From positions 1-6,424 of the forward strand of contig JAFDWI010000267.1 of NCBI GenBank assembly GCA_018268545.1: a stretch of DNA of 6,424 bases, written 5' to 3'. Of this stretch, positions 1 through 5,921 are shown piece by piece (the stretch's first letter is position 1; each line of letters starts with the position of its first letter). Source of the DNA: Actinomycetota bacterium. Lineage in GTDB: Bacteria > Actinomycetota > Acidimicrobiia > Acidimicrobiales > Iamiaceae. The notes beneath the pieces were generated by a model. It did not search any database. It had not been told where the DNA came from and saw nothing but the letters and a program-made list of their open reading frames with translations. A program made the translations under genes and the position numbers.

Positions 1-196
1 TGGTGCGATCCCCTCGGCCCCATGCCCCCACCCGCAACGCCCCGTGCGTCGGCAACCAACCCCGCACACCCGTGATATGACCCCATCGGTGCAGCGACCC
101 CACGCGCCACACCCCGTGACCCGGGCGCCGGCCCCGACAACGCGTGGTGCGATCCCCTCGGCCCCATGCCCCCACCCGCCGCGCCCGGTGGGTCGG
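1..196. repeat. Imperfect direct repeat, copies 1-52 and 145-196
   Basis: The first 35 bases of the window (beginning TGGTGCGATCCCCTCGGCCC) recur identically at 145-179. Similarity continues to 52 and 196, about 48 of 52 positions matching. The copies are offset by 144 bp. The window starts inside copy one, so the repeat may extend further left and may be one of several copies in an array. The 92 bp between the copies are also C-rich but are not a clear third copy. The function is unknown. Confidence 0.85.
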
Positions 197-229
197 TGGG
201 GCGGTCTGCGACCATGCCGTGCGGCCCGG
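1..229. other. Non-coding left flank, downstream of the ACAD gene
   Basis: This stretch lies beyond the stop codon of the minus-strand acyl-CoA dehydrogenase and reaches the window edge. It is strongly C-rich on the plus strand. The open frames crossing it translate to proline/arginine-rich sequence with no recognisable domain, so I call no gene here. Its one clear structure is the direct repeat annotated separately. I found no convincing hairpin followed by a T run on the minus strand that would mark a Rho-independent terminator for the ACAD gene. Confidence 0.6.
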
Positions 230-3200
230 TCATCGCAGTGACCTCGGTTCCGACTCGGTGGCAGGTTCGACATCACGGGGCAGGCCGAGCAGGCGCTCGC
301 CGATCACGTTGCGTTGGATCTCGCTGGTCCCACCGGCGATGGTCAGGCACCGATTCGCGAGGAAGCCGAACGTCCAGGTTGGCGCGTCGCCCTCGATGGC
401 GGCGCCGGCCGGACCGAGCAGGTCGAGGCCGAACTCCTGGACCCGCTGGTCGTGTTCGACCCCGAGCAGCTTGCGGACCGACGCTTCCGGCCCCGGCCGG
501 GCGCCCGACACCGACCGCAACGTCGAGCGTGCCCCCAACGTGGCGACAGCATGGGCTTCGGCCACCAGCGCGCCGACCCGGTCGAGCACCACCGGATCGA
601 CGCCGGCCGTCGAATCGACCCACTCCAGACGAACTTCGGCCAATGAAGCACGCCCAACGACCCTGTTTGGCCGAAGTTCGGGCGAGGTGGGAGGTTCGGC
701 CACGTGGCGACGGACGAGGTCGAGCAGGTTCTCGACACCGCCGCCGAACGACGATCCGGACCCCATCGCCACCCGTTCGTTCCCGAGCGTCGTGCGAGCC
801 AACGCCCAACCACCGTCGACCTCGCCGATCACACAGTCGTCGGGGACGAACACGTCGTCGAAGAACACCTCGTTGAACATCTCCAGGCCCGTCATCTCCC
901 GCAACGGTCGCACGTCGATGCCCGGCGATTTCATGTCGACGATCAGGTACGTGATCCCCGCGTGCTTCGGCGCGCGGGGATTCGTGCGGACCAGGCAGAT
1001 CCCCCAGTCGGCCTGCGCAGCCATCGTCGTCCACACCTTCTGCCCGGTGACCGACCAGCCGCCGTCGACCTTCGTCGCTCGAGTTCGCAGACCGGCGAGG
1101 TCCGATCCGGCCTCGGGCTCGCTGAAGAGCTGACACCAACTGATCTCGCCCAACAAGGTCGGGCGCACCCACCGCTGTTGCTGCTCGGGCGTGCCGTGCG
1201 CGGCGATCGTCGGCGCCGCCCAGGCGCCGACCTGCAGGTGGGGGCGGCGCACCTTGACTCGCCGGAGTTCTTCGTCGATCAGCAACTGGGTGATCGCATC
1301 GGCGTCGATGCCCCACGGTTCCGGCCAATGCGGGACGAGCCACCCCGACTCGACCAGGCGTGCGCGGCGCTCAGGGCCGTGCAGCCCGGCGAGCTCGTCG
1401 GCCTCGGCGCCGATCGCCGCACGGCGATCCTCGGCCCCGACGGGCACCTCGACCCGCAATCGCCGCCGCGCTCCCGCCAGTGCCGTCGAGGCCAGTTGCC
1501 GGCGCCACCGGGCCGTGCCCCCCAACTGCTGGCGCAATGCGACTGCCCGGCGCAGATGCAGGTGCGCGTCGTGCTCCCAGGTGAACCCGATGCCTCCGAG
1601 CACCTGGATGCAGTCCTCGGCGACCCGAACCGCCGAATCGAGGGCGACGACCGCCGCCGAGGCGGCTGCCAGGATCCACTCGACTCGCGCGGTCTCGATC
1701 GCCGCAAGTCGATCAGCGGCAGCGATCTCTTCGGGATCCGGATCGGTTCCGGTCCTCGCGTCCAGGTCCGGACCGTAACCGCGTCCTGGACCGGCGTCCC
1801 GATCTGGACCTTCATCACCGCGCAACTCGTCGTCGTGGTCTGAACCGACGCAATCGCGCGACTCGGAGTCGTGGTCTGGACCGCCACCACGCGACTCGGC
1901 GTCGCCACGCGACCCGTTGTCGTGGTCTGAACCGACGCCACCGCGCAACCCCGCTTCACGGTCCAAACCGGCGTGACCACGCGACTCGGCGTCGCCGCTC
2001 AACCCAGCCTCATGGTCTGGACCGCCCTCACCGCGCAACTCGGCGTCGTGGTCTGGACCGCCGTCATGGTCTGGATCGATGTCACCGCGCGACGGGACGT
2101 CACCGCGTCTCTCGCCGTCACCGCGCATCTCGACGCCGTCAGGGAACCGAGTATCGCCACTCAACCCGGCGTCGTCACGCGGCGCCTCGAGGCCGTGGCG
2201 TAGTTCGCCGTCGGCGGAATCGCGCCGATCGAGCAGCGCGACGTAGGCGTCGGCTGCGGCAGCAGCGTCCCAGGCGACGGCCCGGGTCGCTTCGGCCGCG
2301 ACGAGCATGTCAGCACAGCGATGCTTGACGGCTTGGAACTGCCCGATCGGTCGTCCGAACTGATGGCGCTCGGCGGCGTAGGCAGCGGCGGTCTCGACGC
2401 ACCACGAGGCGATGCCGGCACATTCGGCGGCTGCGAAGGTCGCCATCGCTGCCTCGACGATGGCACGGTCGATGCCTGCGAGGTGTCGGCCGAGTGCGAG
2501 CGTCTCGGTTTCCGATGTCACTTCAGCAATCGAACGGGTCAGATCCAGCGGGTCGATGGTCCGCGTCGTCAGCATGTTCGCGTCGAACAGATACCAGTGT
2601 TCGACGCCCGGACCGATGCCGCCACGGTCGCCGTCGTCACCGTCGCCAGGGATCGGAACGATCACCGCGTCGACCCCACCTGCGCCGGCTACGGCTCCCC
2701 AGGTGACCCTCGAAGCCATCCGAGTCGGCTCGTCCACCCTCTGATCGGCGGGGTCGGATGCGTCGGCGGCCCGGACCAATTCATCGAGTGCGGAGTCGGC
2801 ACCTGCACCTTGACCATCGTCGGGATCGGCGGTGGCGGTCACCGCTCGGGTGTTCCCGTCGACGTTGTGAACAACCCGCATCGGATCGAGCGCGATCGCC
2901 ACCGACGCCTCTCCCCTGGCGATCCGCCCAAGCCGGTCGTCGAGTCCAGAACCGGGTCGAGATGTCACGCTGCTCGAGCCGGTCGTCGTCGCCCGAGGCA
3001 CCACCGAACCGCGCACAGCCACCTCGCTCAGAGCCACATCTCGCGCAGCCACCTCGGACCCAACCGAACCAGACGCAGGCGAACCAGATGTAGGCGCCTC
3101 GGTCGCCGTAGCCGCGGTGATCCGCAGCAGGAACCCGGCGGCCAACGTCGAGAGCATCGGGCCAGGCGCCGGCGCCCGAGCAAATTCCTCGGCCACGATC

Positions 3201-3454
3201 ACCGCTTCGGCACACCCGTAGCCCTGCCCGCCGCACGATTCGGGTAGGTGCAACCCGAACCACCCGAGGTCGCCCATCGACTTCGCGAACGGCGGAAACC
3301 CTCGCTCGCCGGTCTCGACGGCGTGACGAACCACCGAGGACGGACACTGTTCGACGACGAAGCGACGAGCGGCCTCGGCGAGCGCGACCCGCTCTTCCCC
3401 GATGGCGATGCTGGAGGATCCCGGGCCCGACGCAGGCGACGACATATCTAACAA
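230..3454 (-). CDS. Tandem fused acyl-CoA dehydrogenase (two ACAD units), FadE34/ChsE3-like, with low-complexity insertions
   Basis: Probably an FAD-dependent cytoplasmic enzyme introducing an alpha,beta double bond into an acyl-CoA. Unit 1 (about residues 17-660) has a typical ACAD N-terminal helical part (17-112, GWFGLHLPESCGGQGYG at 64-80) and C-terminal helical part (about 318-405 and 575-645), with RHQFGRPIGQFQAVKH at 363-378 and QVLGGIGFTWEHD at 617-629. Its flavin-binding beta domain is replaced by poorly conserved, low-complexity sequence (113-285). Unit 2 (about 665-1060) has the beta-domain motif FSEPEAGSDLAG (777-788), GQKVWTT (804-810) and GGTSEIQRNVIGERLLGLPR (1041-1060), but no RxQFG motif. 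The halves thus look complementary. Mycobacterial steroid-side-chain ACADs work as two-partner complexes and FadE34 is a natural fusion, so one FAD site per pair is the inference. At 1074 residues it is far longer than the roughly 700-730 expected; the excess is largely the inserts at 113-285 and 410-575. The TTG start at 3454 is preferred because AAAAGGTGA lies 5 nt upstream; an in-frame ATG at 3445 is the alternative. The substrate is unknown. Confidence 0.9.
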   Translation of the reverse strand: MLDMSSPASGPGSSSIAIGEERVALAEAARRFVVEQCPSSVVRHAVETGERGFPPFAKSMGDLGWFGLHLPESCGGQGYGCAEAVIVAEEFARAPAPGPMLSTLAAGFLLRITAATATEAPTSGSPASGSVGSEVAARDVALSEVAVRGSVVPRATTTGSSSVTSRPGSGLDDRLGRIARGEASVAIALDPMRVVHNVDGNTRAVTATADPDDGQGAGADSALDELVRAADASDPADQRVDEPTRMASRVTWGAVAGAGGVDAVIVPIPGDGDDGDRGGIGPGVEHWYLFDANMLTTRTIDPLDLTRSIAEVTSETETLALGRHLAGIDRAIVEAAMATFAAAECAGIASWCVETAAAYAAERHQFGRPIGQFQAVKHRCADMLVAAEATRAVAWDAAAAADAYVALLDRRDSADGELRHGLEAPRDDAGLSGDTRFPDGVEMRGDGERRGDVPSRGDIDPDHDGGPDHDAELRGEGGPDHEAGLSGDAESRGHAGLDREAGLRGGVGSDHDNGSRGDAESRGGGPDHDSESRDCVGSDHDDELRGDEGPDRDAGPGRGYGPDLDARTGTDPDPEEIAAADRLAAIETARVEWILAAASAAVVALDSAVRVAEDCIQVLGGIGFTWEHDAHLHLRRAVALRQQLGGTARWRRQLASTALAGARRRLRVEVPVGAEDRRAAIGAEADELAGLHGPERRARLVESGWLVPHWPEPWGIDADAITQLLIDEELRRVKVRRPHLQVGAWAAPTIAAHGTPEQQQRWVRPTLLGEISWCQLFSEPEAGSDLAGLRTRATKVDGGWSVTGQKVWTTMAAQADWGICLVRTNPRAPKHAGITYLIVDMKSPGIDVRPLREMTGLEMFNEVFFDDVFVPDDCVIGEVDGGWALARTTLGNERVAMGSGSSFGGGVENLLDLVRRHVAEPPTSPELRPNRVVGRASLAEVRLEWVDSTAGVDPVVLDRVGALVAEAHAVATLGARSTLRSVSGARPGPEASVRKLLGVEHDQRVQEFGLDLLGPAGAAIEGDAPTWTFGFLANRCLTIAGGTSEIQRNVIGERLLGLPRDVEPATESEPRSLR
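630..680. repeat. 51-bp palindrome inside the ACAD coding sequence, 14-bp perfect arms
   Basis: Arms CGAACTTCGGCCAA (630-643) and TTGGCCGAAGTTCG (667-680) are exact reverse complements around a 23-nt loop. The element is 51 bp, or 17 codons, so it keeps the reading frame. It encodes about residues 925-942 of the ACAD, in the loop of unit 2 between the helix ending LLDLVRRH and the one starting near DPVVLDRV. It shares its ends with the intergenic palindrome at 3513-3563, and GCGAGGTGGGA follows both (here at 682-692). This looks like a small palindromic element tolerated in a surface loop. Confidence 0.8.
1739..2059 (-). repeat. Minisatellite coding for about eight acidic 12-residue repeats in the ACAD
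   Basis: Read on the minus strand, this encodes residues 466-572 as consecutive units of the form G-(P/S/L)-D-(H/R/L)-(D/E)-x-(E/G)-(L/S)-R-G-x-x, for example GPDHDAELRGEG and GSDHDDELRGDE. Six units are 12 residues (36 nt). Two are longer (18 and 17 residues) because each carries an extra GDAESR-containing stretch. The preceding residues 443-465 are related, with three RGD triplets. The DNA repeat is visible on the plus strand as recurring GTGGTCTG(A/G)ACCG words. It lies in the loop between two helices of ACAD unit 1, between the AVAWDAAAAAD and AAASAAVVALDSAVR segments. Confidence 0.85.
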
Positions 3455-3459
3455 TCATG

Positions 3460-3468
3460 TCACCTTTT
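3460..3468 (-). promoter_or_regulatory. Ribosome-binding site deciding the TTG start of the ACAD
   Basis: The minus strand reads AAAAGGTGA, complementary to the 16S rRNA tail, followed by 5 nt and then TTG at 3454. The same site is 14 nt from the in-frame ATG at 3445, which is too far for ideal use. It would also suit an ATG at 3458, but that ATG is out of frame with the ACAD. The spacing therefore favours TTG. Confidence 0.6.
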
Positions 3469-3512
3469 CGAGGGGGCATGTGCCACCAACCGCCCCCTCC
3501 CCCTCCGCTTTG

Positions 3513-3563
3513 CGAAATTCGGACCGTTGCCTGCACCATACGCGGTCAACGGTCCGAATTTCG
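3513..3563. repeat. 51-bp intergenic palindrome, 17-bp perfect arms
   Basis: Arms CGAAATTCGGACCGTTG (3513-3529) and its exact reverse complement (3547-3563) flank a 17-nt loop. Outside the arms the left flank is C-rich and the right flank G-rich (CTCCGCTTTG versus GGAAAGGGCGCGAGG), so a longer imperfect stem is possible. GCGAGGTGGGA at 3573-3583 also follows the palindrome at 630-680. No T run follows on either strand, so a simple Rho-independent terminator is unlikely, and it lies upstream of both flanking genes. It is probably a dispersed palindromic element or a regulatory hairpin. Confidence 0.85.
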
Positions 3564-3600
3564 GGAAAGGGCGCGAGGTGGGACGGGGCTACGGCGGGCG

Positions 3601-3652
3601 GGCACAACGGACGGGCACAACGGACGGGCACAACGGACGGGCACAGCGGACG
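3601..3652. repeat. Four 13-bp tandem direct repeats (GGCACAACGGACG)
   Basis: Copies at 3601-3613, 3614-3626 and 3627-3639 are identical. The fourth (3640-3652) differs at one base. A decayed copy, GGCTACAACGGAC, ends at 3680, directly before the LLM oxidoreductase start codon at 3684. The 13-bp unit is not a multiple of three, which argues against translation. The array could be an iterated protein-binding site near the LLM promoter or a slippage-prone minisatellite. Confidence 0.85.
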
Positions 3653-3670
3653 GCGGCAGCGGCGGGCGGC

Positions 3671-3676
3671 TACAAC
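3671..3676 (+). promoter_or_regulatory. Possible weak -10 box for a leaderless LLM transcript
   Basis: TACAAC lies 7 nt before the ATG at 3684, the spacing expected when transcription starts at the start codon. It lacks the final T of the actinobacterial TAnnnT consensus, and no -35 is evident because that position falls in the 13-bp repeats. It is suggested mainly because no Shine-Dalgarno sequence precedes the gene and the two genes at 5915 and 5987 show the same arrangement more clearly. Confidence 0.25.
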
Positions 3677-3683
3677 GGACCTG

Positions 3684-4520
3684 ATGAAGATCGGAATCCC
3701 CCTCGCTCGACTACGGCCGGATCAATTCGCGGAGATGGCCGTCCTCGCCGATGAGCTCGGCTACGAGTCGGTGTGGGTGTCCGAACACCTGGTGCTGCCG
3801 GCGCAGATGACAGGTGCACTCCGGACCGGCGAGGACCACCCGCCGATTCCACACACCGCCCCCGTGTTCGATGCGTTCGCACTCCTCGCCTCGCTCGCGG
3901 CCCGAACCACTCGCATCAACCTGGGCACGTTCGTCTACCTGCTCGCGATTCGCCATCCCTTCGTCGGGGCTCGCGGGTTCGCAACGCTCGACGTGCTGTC
4001 ACAGGGACGCGCGATCGCCGGGGTGGGCGCCGGTTGGCTGGCCAACGAGTGGCTCGCGGCAGGCCTCGACCCGACCACCCGGGGCCGCCGCCTCGACGAG
4101 GCAATAGCGCTCACCCGTCGGTTGTGGACCGATGACACGGTCGCCGCCGACGGCGAGTTCTACCGATTCGACCCGGTCGGGTTCGCGCCCAAACCCGTCC
4201 AGGCCGGTGGCCCCCCGATCCTCGTCGGCGGCGAGTCCCAGGCGGCGATGCGTCGGGCGATTCTGCTCGGTGACGGATGGATCGCCATGGACCACGACCT
4301 CGACGAGGCTCGAGCGCTCATCAGGCGGTTCCGCGCGCTGGAGGCCGAGCTCGGTCACGAACCGGGCACGACGCCGGTCACCCTCGGCGCCGACGCACGC
4401 CGGCCCGACGATCTCGCCGCGTGGGAAGCACTCGGCGTCGACCGGATCATCGTGGCACCGTGGCAACGCACCGGCGAGGCACCTGAGGCGATCCGCGGGC
4501 TCGCCGAGGCCTGGAGCTGA
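3684..4520 (+). CDS. LLM-class (luciferase-like) oxidoreductase, probably F420-dependent
   Basis: This 278-residue soluble protein belongs to the luciferase-like monooxygenase superfamily, TIM-barrel enzymes using reduced flavin or coenzyme F420. Visible family features are the MKIGIPLARLRPDQFAEMA start strand and helix, AVLADELGYESVWVSEH at 19-35, the HTAPVFDAFALLASLAARTTRINLGT core at 57-82, RHPFVGARGFATLDVLSQGR at 90-109, GVGAGWLANEW at 113-123, RGRRLDEAIALTRRLW at 133-148 and the PILVGGES barrel strand at 178-185. The length suits the short F420-type subfamily (about 270-300 residues). The open frame extends upstream to 3402, but that stretch is repeats and palindrome with no homology signal, and ATG 3684 gives the standard N-terminus. 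No clear Shine-Dalgarno is present. It stands alone, divergent from the ACAD and convergent with the amidohydrolase. The cofactor is inferred from the family; the substrate is unknown. Confidence 0.9.
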   Translation: MKIGIPLARLRPDQFAEMAVLADELGYESVWVSEHLVLPAQMTGALRTGEDHPPIPHTAPVFDAFALLASLAARTTRINLGTFVYLLAIRHPFVGARGFATLDVLSQGRAIAGVGAGWLANEWLAAGLDPTTRGRRLDEAIALTRRLWTDDTVAADGEFYRFDPVGFAPKPVQAGGPPILVGGESQAAMRRAILLGDGWIAMDHDLDEARALIRRFRALEAELGHEPGTTPVTLGADARRPDDLAAWEALGVDRIIVAPWQRTGEAPEAIRGLAEAWS

Positions 4521-4706
4521 CCCGGGTTTCCGCCCCCCACCGATCCGTACTTTGCACGCTTGTGCATGCCCACGGCGCTTTTGCGTGCAAAGTACGGATC
4601 GGGACCGGAAGGGGACCTGGGCGGAACGGTCGCTGGGCGGAAAGACGGAGATCGGGGCGGGCGGAACTGCGGGTGGACGGCGACGGGTTTGCCAACGACC
4701 GGGTGA
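4521..4706. other. Convergent spacer with hairpin and short G-rich repeats
   Basis: This 186-bp spacer lies between the 3' ends of the LLM oxidoreductase and the minus-strand amidohydrolase. It holds the 20-bp-arm hairpin (annotated separately) starting 20 bp after the LLM stop. A G-rich stretch follows in which GGGCGGAA occurs three times (4619, 4635, 4659; offsets 16 and 24). No gene is evident. Confidence 0.65.
4540..4602. repeat. 63-bp palindrome with 20-bp perfect arms; possible bidirectional terminator
   Basis: CCGATCCGTACTTTGCACGC (4540-4559) is matched exactly by its reverse complement at 4583-4602 around a 23-nt loop (4560-4582). It begins 20 bp after the stop of the LLM gene and lies between convergent genes, a position suited to ending transcription from both sides. 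There is no T run after the stem on either strand, so it is not a textbook Rho-independent terminator. Perfect 20-bp arms are longer than most terminators have, so it could be a dispersed palindromic repeat. Its arm sequence differs from the palindromes at 630 and 3513. Confidence 0.8.
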
Positions 4707-4732
4707 TCAGGTGGGGCGGGGGGTGATCAGGT
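4701..4732. repeat. 12-bp direct repeat at the amidohydrolase 3' end
   Basis: GGGTGATCAGGT occurs at 4701-4712 and again at 4721-4732. On the minus strand the 4721 copy encodes the DLITP stretch near the C-terminus, while the 4701 copy, in a shifted frame, supplies the TGA stop (4709-4707). This looks like a small local duplication at the gene end. Confidence 0.6.
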
Positions 4733-5915
4733 CGTGGACGTTGTCGTGCATGACCTTGCGGGTTTCATCGGCGTCGTAGGTCGGGATGTCCTTGACGTAC
4801 AGCAGCGGGTCGGGAAGGCCCTCCGCGTGGGGAAAGTCCGACCCGAACAACAGATGGTCGATCCCGACCGCGTCGCGCAACACGTCCATGTCGTCCTCGT
4901 AGTAGGGCGCGACCCACACGTTCGACCGGAACCGTTCCACAGGATCGGTGCCGAAGGTGAACGGCATCTTGCCGTAGCCGTCCTTCAGATTGCGCAACAG
5001 GTCAGGCACCCACATTGCGCCGTTCTCGATGGAGGCGACCCGCACGTTCGGGTACCGGTCGAACACGCCGTGGCACAGCAACGCACACAAGGTGTCCGAG
5101 ATCGCCCGGTCCTGGAAGGCGACCATCGGGAACGTCGCATGTTTGAAACCCTCGAACCCGCCCGCGGCCTTGGGCGCCCCGGTCCCCCACAACCTGCCGT
5201 AACCGGCGATGCCCGACAGGCCCGCGTGGAACACGAGCACCACACCCGAATCGTGCAGCAGCGACCACACCGGGTCGAACTTGGGGTGCCCCGGCGAGAC
5301 GAACCCGTCGCCCTCGGGGATCGGGCCGGGCACGGTGACCAGCACCTTGGCCCCGGCTTCGAGGACTCGGGTGACCTCGGCAGCGGCCCGATCGACGTCG
5401 GTGAAGGCGATCATGGGTGCCGCGTACAGCCGGCCGTCACCCCGGTCGTATCCCCAGTCGTCGTCCAGCCAGCGGTTGAAGGCGTCGAATGCGGCGTGCA
5501 GCGCCTCCGGGTCGCGGCGAAGCGCCTCCTGCATCCCGACCCCGAGCGTTGGAAACAGCAGCGCCCCTTCGAGCCCTTGTTCGTCGAGGAGCCGAACCCG
5601 CGCATCACGGTTCTGGTAACCGGGGTGATCCCCGAGTGGATCGAGGTCGCCGAACATGGTGGCCAGGTCCTGGCCCTTGGTGTTGCGACCCCGGAAGTAG
5701 TCCTCGAGGCTGCCCGGCTTGGCGATCGGGTCGAACAGCGGGTTCGGGATGAACTTGTTGACCTTGCCGCCCACGAGCAGTCGCCGCTTGCCGTCGATAT
5801 CGGCCCACTGCATGGCGCGCTTGGCCATCTTCGGGTCGATGTGGCGGGTGAACGCGTCAGGCGCCTCGTAGTAGTGGTTGTCGGCGTCGAAGGGTCGGAA
5901 GTCGAGCTCGGCCAT
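4707..5915 (-). CDS. Amidohydrolase-family protein (Amidohydro_2 type)
   Basis: This 402-residue cytoplasmic protein has the metal-dependent TIM-barrel fold of the Amidohydro_2 family, related to ACMSD-type decarboxylases and 2-pyrone-dicarboxylate lactonases. The N-terminal metal motif appears as FDADNHYYE (9-17), where Asp12-x-His14 replaces the usual His-x-His, a form I associate with an actinobacterial subgroup. Other probable active-site elements are VFHAG with His230, the ASIENGAMWVPDLL stretch (294-307, Glu297) and LLFGSDFPHAEGLPDP (355-370) with the conserved Asp360. The length fits the family. The ATG at 5915 begins close to the barrel's first strand and sits 6 nt after a TAAGCT box, fitting leaderless initiation. 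The gene is divergent from the second amidohydrolase-family gene with only 71 bp between them. The reaction could be hydrolysis, hydration or decarboxylation of a carboxylated ring compound; the sequence does not decide which. Confidence 0.9.
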   Translation of the reverse strand: MAELDFRPFDADNHYYEAPDAFTRHIDPKMAKRAMQWADIDGKRRLLVGGKVNKFIPNPLFDPIAKPGSLEDYFRGRNTKGQDLATMFGDLDPLGDHPGYQNRDARVRLLDEQGLEGALLFPTLGVGMQEALRRDPEALHAAFDAFNRWLDDDWGYDRGDGRLYAAPMIAFTDVDRAAAEVTRVLEAGAKVLVTVPGPIPEGDGFVSPGHPKFDPVWSLLHDSGVVLVFHAGLSGIAGYGRLWGTGAPKAAGGFEGFKHATFPMVAFQDRAISDTLCALLCHGVFDRYPNVRVASIENGAMWVPDLLRNLKDGYGKMPFTFGTDPVERFRSNVWVAPYYEDDMDVLRDAVGIDHLLFGSDFPHAEGLPDPLLYVKDIPTYDADETRKVMHDNVHDLITPRPT

Positions 5916-5921
5916 GTCCCC

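Larger units (their letters stand above)
3455..3683. other. Divergent spacer between the ACAD and LLM oxidoreductase genes
   Basis: This 229-bp spacer separates two genes pointing away from each other. From left to right it holds the ACAD ribosome-binding site (3460-3468), a C-rich stretch (about 3483-3508), the 51-bp palindrome (3513-3563) with a G-rich right flank, and the 13-bp tandem repeats (3601-3652) running almost to the LLM start. Open frames cross it, but the palindrome, the non-triplet repeat and the lack of any recognisable domain argue against coding. I see no clear -35/-10 pair for the ACAD gene. Confidence 0.65.

Noticed and set aside
144..1133. Long plus-strand frames across the ACAD 3' half (also 704-1843 and 2321-3247)
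   Set aside because: They are GC-driven shadows, rich in Arg/Pro/Ser, with no domain, opposite a gene with clear ACAD motifs.
1739..2059. CRISPR array
   Set aside because: The repeats are adjacent 36-nt coding units that vary in sequence, with no unique spacers between them, and they keep the ACAD reading frame.
1739..2059. Frameshift or assembly error making an artificial fusion of two ACAD genes
   Set aside because: The frame is open throughout, the repeats keep the triplet phase, and the ACAD unit continues on both sides of the insert. Collapse or expansion of repeat number by the assembler cannot be excluded.
2781..3539. Minus-strand frame that includes the ATG at 3458, with the same ribosome-binding site as the ACAD
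   Set aside because: The Shine-Dalgarno spacing would suit that ATG, but the product is Arg-rich and unrelated to any family I recognise, while the overlapping frame from TTG 3454 gives a classic ACAD N-terminus.
3513..3563. Rho-independent terminator
   Set aside because: It lies upstream of both flanking genes and no T run follows on either strand.
3402..3683. Upstream extension of the LLM oxidoreductase by 94 residues
   Set aside because: The frame is open, but it crosses the ACAD start, the 51-bp palindrome and the 13-bp repeats, and has no family resemblance. ATG 3684 gives the standard N-terminus of the family.
4619..4666. Three GGGCGGAA words at offsets 16 and 24 bp as a binding-site array
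   Set aside because: Eight-base G-rich words recur easily at this base composition, and the site lies between the 3' ends of two genes.
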